A DNA stretch of 64,000 nucleotides from Candidatus Paracaedibacteraceae bacterium (GTDB taxonomy: Bacteria; Pseudomonadota; Alphaproteobacteria; Paracaedibacterales; Paracaedibacteraceae): positions 1-64,000 of the forward strand of contig JAIBEV010000141.1 of assembly GCA_019459505.1 (NCBI GenBank), in the 5' to 3' direction. The notes under the pieces are model-generated. The model saw only the letters and a list, made by a program, of their open reading frames with translations, had not been told where the DNA came from and ran no database searches. Within the stretch, counting starts at the first letter, position 1, and every line of letters starts with the position of its first letter. The translations under genes and the position numbers were made by a program. Of the stretch, positions 8,178-16,446 are shown one piece after another.

Positions 8178-9659
8178 TTAATAATTAAATTCTTCTGGTT
8201 CTTTTTTTAAAATGACCCTACTGAAGGTTTCTGTTGGTGCATAGTCACACGACAAGATAAGGTCTCGCAGCTTTCTTATATATTTTTTTGACCGATCTGA
8301 GCTTAAATCAATATCATTTTTTAATTCTTCAGCACTATATTTAATATTATATAAAAGACTATAAAGAATAACAAGTCGAACTGAATCTTTGATTTCATTA
8401 GAGGTAAGACTATCTTTAAGGAGAGATACTCGGGCTGGCCACCAATGAAACTTTCCTTCCGCATCAATAAAACGGAGACTTGACCAGAGGTTAGTCATCC
8501 ATGGTGTACTGGCTCCTCCTACCAACGCAGTTGTTATGCCTGAGGCCGCTTGTGCTGTTCCCAGCACTACAGGTGCAACCATCTGATCCGATTCCCAACT
8601 ACTAAAAGTATTCACTGCGCTTGTCAGTAAAACGCCTGCTGCAAAACTATTTAGTGTCCAAACTGATAAATTAGTTGTCCACTTCGAAGAGACTTTTTTT
8701 GAAGATTCAAGTTGGCGGGTTAATTCATTTAACCAATGATTATAGATATTTTGATAATCTTTAAGGCCTATTAAAGAATCAATTAGAAATTCTAATGTAT
8801 CTATACTTTCAAGCTTTGCCAATCTTGGATAATTCATATGAGTCACATAATCAATAATTACTTCAGGAGGATTTATAATTAATTTCTTTCTTGCCCCTAA
8901 CTCTTCTTCATCCAGGCGAAGTACATGATCTAACTTCTTTTCTTGCATAAAATTTGTCGCACGTAAGTAGTGATGCTTACTGGCATGATTAAGCAATTCT
9001 GCTGCTTCCTTGTACCTTGATTTTAAGGAAGAATTTAATTGTTCCTCTGAAAATCCAAAATAGGCAAAAACTCCCTTAAAATAGTCAGCAAAAGGATTGT
9101 CAAGCATCGAAGGAGCACTAAAAACTTTGCCTGCTATATCAATAAATACCTCCCACGCTTGTGAAAAACCTGAAGAAGAGGAGGATGAGCTAAAATTATA
9201 TTCAATATTCTCCTCTTCAGTTAAAGGAGGATTACCCATACCAATTCCATCTCTCTCAACCACTTGGTTGATAAAATTGGCATATGGATTCCTTCCTAAC
9301 TGTGCAGAAAGGGGTTGCCAAGCTTTATAAAATTCTCGTGCCGGTTCTCTTAAACAGAAGGGCAAATGCTCGCCCGTCCAAACGGTGGATAAGGAGGTAT
9401 GAATGGAAGGCACTTCCTCTCCATTAGACTTTGACTCATTTGCCTCTTCCCCTTGGCTTTCGTCTGAGTTTTCAGAGGAAGATCCGGCATTTTTTGAACT
9501 AAATCCCCGTTCTTCATCTTCGGAGCTGGGAGATTGTTCTTCAGAGCGAATAACTGTCCGCTCCTTGCCCTTTACTGATAGGTTAAGATCCTGAAGTTCT
9601 CCAGCAAAACTGGGTAGGGCCAAAATGGAAAGCAAACATGCATGGAAAAATAGTTTCAT
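8178..9659 (-). CDS. Large secreted protein of unknown function
   Basis: The 493-residue product has a clear signal peptide (MKLFFHACLLSILALPSFAG), then an acidic Ser/Glu-rich linker (residues ~35-85), a Ser run near residue 160 and a long helical region. Around residues 330-385 two moderately hydrophobic stretches (SFAAGVLLTSAVNTF and PVVLGTAQAASGITTALVGG) could form a membrane hairpin. Such a hairpin in a secreted protein would suit insertion into another membrane. No family was recognised. It is the first gene of a two-gene leftward operon with the unknown secreted protein at 7261. Function and target are open. Confidence 0.65.
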   Translation of the reverse strand: MKLFFHACLLSILALPSFAGELQDLNLSVKGKERTVIRSEEQSPSSEDEERGFSSKNAGSSSENSDESQGEEANESKSNGEEVPSIHTSLSTVWTGEHLPFCLREPAREFYKAWQPLSAQLGRNPYANFINQVVERDGIGMGNPPLTEEENIEYNFSSSSSSSGFSQAWEVFIDIAGKVFSAPSMLDNPFADYFKGVFAYFGFSEEQLNSSLKSRYKEAAELLNHASKHHYLRATNFMQEKKLDHVLRLDEEELGARKKLIINPPEVIIDYVTHMNYPRLAKLESIDTLEFLIDSLIGLKDYQNIYNHWLNELTRQLESSKKVSSKWTTNLSVWTLNSFAAGVLLTSAVNTFSSWESDQMVAPVVLGTAQAASGITTALVGGASTPWMTNLWSSLRFIDAEGKFHWWPARVSLLKDSLTSNEIKDSVRLVILYSLLYNIKYSAEELKNDIDLSSDRSKKYIRKLRDLILSCDYAPTETFSRVILKKEPEEFNY

Positions 9660-10018
9660 TAAAGTATAACCCTTTCACAATTTTTTATCTTTAATTAATA
9701 TGGGTATGAATTTACATATATCAACATATTAGAGGTCTTTGTTTTCCGCTACAGGATCTTTCCTATTTAAATAACATAATATGAGTCTTTTTAAACAGAA
9801 GGCATATTTTATGAAAAGGACGTGTTTAGTTTTTCTGCGTTCCCACCCTATATTTCGTTCATTTAAATTTTTGTCTTAAATAATTCACTTTTTAAGAGAA
9901 AAAAGAAATAAAATAACCTGGATTTTGTATTTTAAATAACTTATATTATAATAGGGATAAAAGTATATTTAAAGCTACCCTACCTACAAAACAAAAAATA
10001 AAGATGGAGATAAAAAAT
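9660..10018. other. AT-rich divergent intergenic region
   Basis: About 360 bases between two divergent secreted-protein genes. It must contain both promoters. No RNA gene, hairpin terminator or repeat was recognised, and short open frames here lack ribosome-binding sites or recognisable content. Confidence 0.4.
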
Positions 10019-10564
10019 ATGGATAAAAAGAATCTTTTCACCTTCCTCCTTGGCACTGCGATAGCTTTTTCTTTAGGAATTCCCGAAGCGAATGCACGCT
10101 TTTTTAGATGCTTGAGTAGCACAGATAGTACGGTCACTACGCCTAACCCTCTTCTTGCTTTCCAAGGCCTTGCAGAAGACAAATTTAACCATGAATATCA
10201 GCTCTTAGGGGAAGAGAAGGAAGAATTAAGTAAAAACTTTTCTAATAATGCTGAAACTCAGTTAAAAGGCAAGCTCAGAAATTTTGTCTATAAATTAAAA
10301 GGTAAAAAGACTTTTTACCTTTTTCCTTCTTTAGATATTTCAGGAGTTTCTAACACGTCTCTAGCAACTACTGGTGATTCTCAATTTAGTGATCTCCCTG
10401 ATGATCCGGATGAAATTATCAGCTCATCTTATAATGTTGACCTTTCCGAGAAACAATATAAAGGCTTTGTGAAGTATATCATACAGACCAATAATAGCTT
10501 TTTACCTCTACAAGGATCGATCATTAATACATTGCTCAGCTGTTCTCCCCAAAGCGAAGAGTAA
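10019..10564 (+). CDS. Small secreted protein of unknown function
   Basis: The start at 10019 is preferred over the in-frame ATG at 10004 because a GGAG sequence at 10006-10009 lies nine bases before it, and because it gives a standard signal peptide (KNLFTFLLGTAIAFSLGIPEANA). The mature part (~155 residues) is hydrophilic, with an acidic patch DLPDDPDEI and no recognisable domain. It stands in the cluster of signal-peptide proteins of the accessory region and is a candidate secreted factor by position only. Confidence 0.6.
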   Translation: MDKKNLFTFLLGTAIAFSLGIPEANARFFRCLSSTDSTVTTPNPLLAFQGLAEDKFNHEYQLLGEEKEELSKNFSNNAETQLKGKLRNFVYKLKGKKTFYLFPSLDISGVSNTSLATTGDSQFSDLPDDPDEIISSSYNVDLSEKQYKGFVKYIIQTNNSFLPLQGSIINTLLSCSPQSEE

Positions 10565-10622
10565 TAAAGGAACTATGCAATTTTAAAAAAGCAACGATAG
10601 CCTTCAACAAAAAAATAAAGTG

Positions 10623-10689
10623 AGTTGATTAGGAAAAATTCTGATTTGCCAAAGGATTTGAATTGGAAGCAGAGCCCCCCTAATCAACT
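10623..10689. terminator. Long-loop hairpin downstream of a secreted-protein gene
   Basis: AGTTGATTAGG at 10623-10633 pairs perfectly with CCTAATCAACT at 10679-10689, followed by TTTT. The 45-base loop can form an inner AATTC/GAATT stem. The T run and position suggest a terminator with an enlarged loop, but a structured RNA is possible. Confidence 0.4.
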
Positions 10690-10805
10690 TTTCCCTTCTT
10701 CAAATAATTTAATAAATCACCGCAGGAGAATAATATTTTTTTTCAACTATTCTAAATAATTTTAATACCCCATATTTAGAATTATTATAGGTTTAGGAGG
10801 TTCGA

Positions 10806-11132
10806 ATGGGCGCTTTTATACAGGGATTAGAGACTACGAACTTAACTTGCTACCTTGAGGATAAAAATAGAATTCCCCAGGGCGTGCCCCAGCCAGAAAA
10901 AGGTCCACCGAAAAATTCCCCTCCTCCCGAAAAGGCTCCTCCGCTTCGTCCTGAGGATGTTCCTCAAGCGCCCGAAGAACTTCCTCCTTTCCACAAAAAT
11001 GAAGAGCCTGAGATTCCCTCTTTACCTCCCTTCCCTGAAGACACACCACAAACACCCAAAGAAGTCCCGCCTTTTCCCACGGAAATTCCCCCTACCCCTG
11101 TGCCGCCTACTACACCGTCGGCCCAATCTTAA
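10806..11132 (+). CDS. Small proline-rich protein
   Basis: The 108-residue product has a strong ribosome-binding site (AGGAGG) before the ATG. After ~25 ordinary residues it becomes almost entirely proline, glutamate and lysine, with repeats such as PPPEKAPPLRPEDVP, PEELPPF and PFPTEIPPTPVPPTTP. It must be a disordered, extended chain. There is no obvious signal peptide, so its location is uncertain. Consecutive prolines predict dependence on elongation factor P. Proline-rich tails can bind SH3/WW domains in eukaryotes, but that role is only a possibility here. The plus-strand frame is supported by the ribosome-binding site. Confidence 0.6.
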   Translation: MGAFIQGLETTNLTCYLEDKNRIPQGVPQPEKGPPKNSPPPEKAPPLRPEDVPQAPEELPPFHKNEEPEIPSLPPFPEDTPQTPKEVPPFPTEIPPTPVPPTTPSAQS

Positions 11133-11345
11133 AGGGGAGAGGCGCTGCTAGGTATAGAATCAAAAAACACCCAGTAATGGCTAATCAAATAAACTAAAAA
11201 AATAAACCTAGAATAATATTTGATCTTTCTTAAGCAATATGGGGATTTTATTGCTGGCGTAAAAACTCCTCTCATTCTCACCTGGCATATAAGATTTCTC
11301 CATTTATAAAATACTAGTAGGATAAATTTACAAGAAGGAAATAAC

Positions 11346-11795
11346 ATGATGGCTGATTCGGTCTCTATTTTGAATGAGCTAATTCAAATTACCAAAGATA
11401 GCGAAGAAGGTTTTCGGACAGCAGCTAATAATGTTAAAGAGCCTTCTCTAAAACAAATTTTTTTAGAAAAGGCTGAAAGTTGCAATAATGCGATTACCGA
11501 CCTCCAACGTAAAATAAAAGAAATAGGAGGGACCCCTGCAGATAGTGGAAGCTTGCTTGGAGCAATGCATCGTGGTTGGGTAAGCATTAAAGGAACTCTG
11601 ACCGGACAAGACGATCTTGCTATTCTTAAAGAATGTGAAAGAGGGGAAGATGTTATTAAGGCAACGTATGCTAAAGCCTTAAAAAACAATCTCAGTGAAG
11701 AAATCCGTCCTTTGATACAAAAACAGTATGATGGTGTGCTGAAAGATCATGACACCATCAGAGATTTAAGGGATAGATACGCCGCCGCTCAATAA
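11346..11795 (+). CDS. PA2169-family four-helix-bundle protein (DUF2383)
   Basis: The 149-residue protein matches the PA2169/DUF2383 family along its length: ILNELIQITKDSEEGFRTAA in helix 1, FLEKAESCNNAITDLQRKI in helix 2, the GGTPADSGSLLGAMHRGWV linker typical of the family, then ECERGEDVIKATYAKAL. These cytoplasmic, ferritin-like proteins are usually induced by stress or low oxygen; their biochemical activity is not known. An AAGGA ribosome-binding site supports the first of two adjacent ATG codons. The gene at 4061 is a more distant relative. The next gene follows after 38 bases and may be co-transcribed. Confidence 0.88.
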   Translation: MMADSVSILNELIQITKDSEEGFRTAANNVKEPSLKQIFLEKAESCNNAITDLQRKIKEIGGTPADSGSLLGAMHRGWVSIKGTLTGQDDLAILKECERGEDVIKATYAKALKNNLSEEIRPLIQKQYDGVLKDHDTIRDLRDRYAAAQ

Positions 11796-11833
11796 AATTT
11801 TTAACAGTAAAATGAATAAAAGGAGATATAATC

Positions 11834-12187
11834 ATGCTAAAACGTCATTTACAATATTTAGCTTTAGGAATTTTAGTTTCTACTAATTATGGCCTAGCCA
11901 GCACCCTTCATGTAACCAATCATAATAAAAAACCTGTCAAAGTTAAAATTGTTGCAAAAGAAGACAGTAAGGCGGTTACAAAGATGGAAATACCCGCTGA
12001 ACAACAGTCAACCTTCACAGTTGATACTGAGCACCTGAATGGTAAGTCTGTTTACTCCATTAAAGGAGACACTAATCCCTTTACTCCTGGTGGAAAATGT
12101 AATGACTTAAACATTGAAAAGGATTATAAGGTCACCTTTAAAGATGATAAAGCAGGTACCTCATGCGTTGCTGAGCTAATTAAATAA
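11834..12187 (+). CDS. Small secreted protein of unknown function
   Basis: The 117-residue product has an AGGAGAT ribosome-binding site and a signal peptide (YLALGILVSTNYGLAS). The ~95-residue mature part is rich in beta-type segments (STLHVTNHNKKPVKVKIVAK) and contains two Cys residues (in GGKCNDL and TSCVAEL) that could form a disulfide in the periplasm. The pattern suggests a small beta-sandwich, but no family was recognised. It lies 38 bases after the PA2169 gene and ends just before a hairpin terminator, so the two may form a short stress operon. Confidence 0.65.
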   Translation: MLKRHLQYLALGILVSTNYGLASTLHVTNHNKKPVKVKIVAKEDSKAVTKMEIPAEQQSTFTVDTEHLNGKSVYSIKGDTNPFTPGGKCNDLNIEKDYKVTFKDDKAGTSCVAELIK

Positions 12188-12205
12188 AGGCAATTTTATA
12201 AAAAA

Positions 12206-12246
12206 ATAAGAGCTTTTCTTTTTTGAGAGAAGTTCTTATTTTTTGA
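12206..12246 (+). terminator. Intrinsic terminator
   Basis: A 14-base stem (AATAAGAGCTTTTC with GAGAAGTTCTTATT, two G-U pairs) is followed by a run of Ts. It lies 20 bases after the stop of the small secreted protein and ends that transcription unit. Confidence 0.8.
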
Positions 12247-12530
12247 TCTAACCTTTCGATACATTTGTTAATATTAAGATTCTTTAGCCTCTAGCAGATT
12301 GAAAAGATCCCTACCCCTTTAAACCAAAAATACCCTACAGATTTCTGAGAAAACCTTAAATAAATCAAAGTATTAATTTCCTCTTTTTTCTTAAAAATTT
12401 CAAATTTTAAGGACCGAGGTTATTTAGTTAAGATAAGTTTTTATTGACTAATATGAATCCCGTGAACTTAGATATAACTTGAGCTACCATAAATATATAT
12501 GTTTTTACTAAATTTTTATGGAAAGAAATT
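12247..12530. other. Intergenic region upstream of the autotransporter remnant
   Basis: Together with the terminator this is a gene-free stretch of 343 bases. Beyond the terminator no repeat, RNA or convincing promoter was seen. Confidence 0.35.
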
Positions 12531-15500
12531 ATGGTCAGGTTTGGTCAAGGCAATACAATAAAAGTGGATAATTTATTGTACTCATCCAAATTGGTCTTTA
12601 TTTCCTTAAAATATTCCTCTCTGGCTTTAGCTCTTTTAGCGTCCAGCTGTTATGTTTCTGCCGCCACCTTTATGGTTTCCTCTACTAATGACAATGGCCC
12701 AACCACGCTGCGAGACGCTATCCTTCAAGGAAATGATTTTACAGATAGCACCATCTTTATCAATTTGAGAAGCTTAGCAGGTCAGCTGTCCTTAGAAAGC
12801 CCTCTTCCAATGATATCCAATTATGCTGGCAGTAATAACCATGAGCGTCAGTAATGAAACTTGGATTTTCGAAGGACCTACTAATAATTCATTTATTATT
12901 GATGGCCAGAATACTTATAATAGACTCTTTCTAAGCCCGATCCCTGAAGCCGATTATCTGGATACCAACACACGTCGTCCAAAGACAGATATTGATACAG
13001 CGACCTATGGCAAAGAGTATCCTTATACCCTGACTATCACCCTTAAAAATATTACCCTTCAAAATACGATTGCACACGGGGGAAATTACGAATACTAATG
13101 TTACGATAATACAGGAGGCAGCGGTGGGGGAGGTATGCTCGGGGACAATGCAGGGGATAATTGGGCGAATGGTAGAGGTGGGTTAGCTGGAATTACTCCT
13201 TATGAATATTTTTTTGCGGGTGGAGGTGGATTTGGTAATTTACTTATAAATGAGCCAGGAAATAGTTCTGTCGAAGGAACAGGATGGGATACGCTGGCAG
13301 GCATCAGCCAAACGAATACCCCTCTTCCTTACTCGGCTAGTTTTAGTAAAGGAAACAATAAGTCTGATATCTTTATGAGCAATAATTCAAATGGAGGTAT
13401 TGATGGACGGGCTGCGATAACTTATATACCGACCAACCCTCTTTCTGTTTCCCATGGCAATAATGAAGGTTTTGGCAGCGGTGGAGGAAGCAGATCTCCT
13501 ATTAGCAGTAACGATCGTAACTGTAGTCAGGGGGGGGTTTGGCGGTGGTCACGCCCATTCCTCTTCTGAGTAGGCAGGCGGTGGGGCAGGCTTAGGGGGT
13601 GCCATATTCGCTAATGTGGGCGTTAATCTTACTCTGGAAAATGTAAATCTCTCTGACAATAATGCGACCGGTAGTTTTGGCAATGGTGAGGGAGCAGGGC
13701 TGGGAGGCGCTATTTTTATTCGGGAAGGGGCTCAACTCAATATTAAAGGAAATTTTGGTATTAATGATAATACTGTTACTCCGGGTCCTGGAAAAAATTC
13801 TGGCTCTGCCTTTGGTTCCGGAATATTCTTACAGGCAAAGAGTGGGACCACCAATTCTACCACCACTCTTACCTCGACTTTAACATTCACTTCCGCTGTA
13901 GGAGAAACTCAAACTCTAGATGATATTATTGCTGATCAGAAAGGCAGCGTTCCCACTGAAACCTAAGGTTGGGGAATCACCAAACGGGGAGAAGGTGATC
14001 TTATCATTTTAGGTCAGCAAAAGTATAGCGGCGACACCCTTATTTCAGAAGGAACTCTCCAAATTGGCAATGGAACAAAGGATGGAAGCCTTCAAGGGAA
14101 TATTATTAATGAAGCGGAGCTTGTTTTCCGTAATTCTACAGCAACGACTTATGGAAGAAACATTTCAAGTGATGGGATCTTAAAAAAAGAAGGGGCGCAA
14201 AATCTTATTTTAACAGGCAACAAAACAGGAACCGGCACGACGACCATCAATGGAGGAACGCTGCAAATTGGAGATGGTATTACTGATGGAAGCATAGAAG
14301 GAGACATCGTCAAAAATATCACCCTTACTTTCCATCCGACGATTGCTCCTATGACTTACGCAGGTACCATTTTTGGCCCCGGGACTGTAAGAAAAGATGG
14401 GACTCAAGACCTCATTTTAAGGGGCTCCATCGATGGAAGTCCTATCACTATAAATGATGGAAATTTACATCTTGGTAATGGTGGTAGCATAGGAAACATT
14501 AATACTAATTTTACCTTTAATAACACCAATCCTCAACTTGTCTTTAATTACACCAATGATGCTGCTTTCAGCGGCGATATTGCAGGCGACACTTCTCTTA
14601 TAAAACAAGGCTCAGGTAGACTCACCTTAACCGCTACCCCTCATTATACCCGAGCTACACTGATTGAAGCAGGAGAGCTAAGAGTTAATACGACGCTCCC
14701 TTCGGATGCTACCGTCAACAATGGGGCAACTTTCAGTGGAAATGCTATCGTTCAGGATCTTATTAATAATGGCGTGGTTGCACCGGGTAATCCAGGGACA
14801 ATGCTCCAAGCGACCTCTTTTAATAACACGAATGGTGTTTACAAGATTGAGGTTAATCCAAGCGGACAATCCAGTCAGATTCAAATCACTGATATTGCCA
14901 CGCTATGAGGGACGCTCACTGTGGTTCCGCTCTCAGGAAATTATCAAAAAAGTCAATCCTATACTTATACAATTTTAACCGCTTAAAATGGATTTAATGG
15001 ATCCACATTTAACAATATCTCTCCCTCCTCGCTTTATTCTTACGCTGTCACTTATAATACACCAAGTTCATCCTCTTCAGTAATATTAACATTAACAAAG
15101 AAAACAAATTTAGCAACCTTGGCTCAAGCTGGTAATGGAAACGCCATTGCTCGTAACTTGGATAGCCTTTCTTCTTCTACTGGCTCTTTAAAAAATGCCA
15201 TTACACAACTTACTAAAATAGAAGAGGCAGACACTTTTAATCAAGCGGTCAATCAGTTAGGCAATGCGAGTAATGGTTCTTTAAATCAAGAATTGACACA
15301 CTTTTTTTGATTCAGGAGATACCGTGTTCAAGTCTCTACAACCGTCATCCTTAAAGGAATTGCCTTCTCATGAAAAGTTTGCAAAGTTGGTTTCGGTTGT
15401 AACCTCCCCTATTACGACCACCCTCGCACAATTATTTCGCCCTTCCACCCAACGCTCTCCTCTTTCCCACCGATTTAACTCTAGCCCTTCCCCAAGCTTA

Positions 15501-16369
15501 GCCCCCTTATCTGTTAAAACGAATTTCGGACAATCAAGCGTGTGGATCAATAGCAGTTTTAAATCTGTTCATCAAGGTACCTATCAGAACCCAGGTAGCT
15601 TTATTCCTAAACTAAGTTTAACAGGGACAGGAACCCAACTTGGGGGAGATTATCGCTTTATTAATAATCTCTTACTAGGCTTTACGGCCAGCTATTTCCA
15701 TATATCTTACCATTTAGGGTCAGGGCCGGGTTAATACTTATCAAATGGATCTTTATGGATCATTGGACCTCACTTCTCGATGGTATGTTAAGTTTCTTGG
15801 GTGGTATGCTTACAACCGTTTTAATGGCATGCGATCTATTAGCTTTTCAAACTTTGAAGCACGATCCTCTCAGCAACATTATTCCAATCAGTGGGGTAGT
15901 ATAACAGAGACCGGTTATAAAATAGACCTTCCTTATAGTGTGGCTTTCACACCCTTAGCAAATTTCGGTGTCCTCTATAAAGATGAATCAAAATATACTG
16001 AACAGGGGGGGTGGTACTACAGACCTGAATGTTAGCTCTCAAGGCCGTACCTATCTTCAAGCTAAAGTTGGTGCTCAGTTAGATAAATACTTTAAAGCAA
16101 ATGGCATGCAATTTTATGCTTTTGCAAAATTGACTTATTCTCAGCAAAAAGGCTTAAAGAATTCTTAGATGACCACAGCCTCGTTTATTGGACAAACCGC
16201 AAGCTTTGTCGTCAGTTCAAATCGTAAACCGGAAAAATTAGTCTGCCCAACGGTTGGCTTTACCACCTTATGGGCAAATAATCTACAGGCAACACTTAGA
16301 TATAAGGGAGATTTTAATAATCAATGTCAAGCCCATGCAGGCTTCCTTCAAATTGCAAAGAGTTTTTAA
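12531..16369 (+). pseudogene. Decayed type V autotransporter (PATR repeats and beta-barrel)
   Basis: Conceptual joining of pieces gives one ~1,270-residue autotransporter. It has an extended signal peptide (to about residue 45), a Gly-rich passenger with pectate-lyase-like blocks (LTLENVNLSDNNATGSFGNG), autotransporter-associated beta-strand repeats (LIKQGSGRLTLTATPHYTRA; SEGTLQIGNG; NGGTLQIGDG), and a C-terminal barrel ending in the classical aromatic residue (LQIAKSF). It is broken by five frame changes, all equivalent to +1 insertions. Three of these sit at homopolymers: G8 at 13530-13537, T7 at 15302-15308 and G7 near 16004-16010. In-frame stops occur at 13096, 13571, 13964, 14906, 14984 and 16166. 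The family exports its passenger to the cell surface; this copy cannot make a full protein. Confidence 0.88.
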
Positions 16370-16446
16370 AAAGGGGGCAATAGTGTCCTCTCCTTTTTAA
16401 ATTTTAGAATAATCCCCTTAGGGAGAAGACTCTTGGCTCTCCTCTA

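Noticed and set aside
9097-9594. Plus-strand frames inside the secreted protein gene at 8178-9659
   Set aside because: They are shadows of the minus-strand coding sequence, which has the signal peptide and continuous frame.
13530-13537. G8 tract as a phase-variation switch for the autotransporter
   Set aside because: Even with the tract corrected, at least one further frame change and several in-frame stops remain downstream, so slippage here could not restore a full protein.
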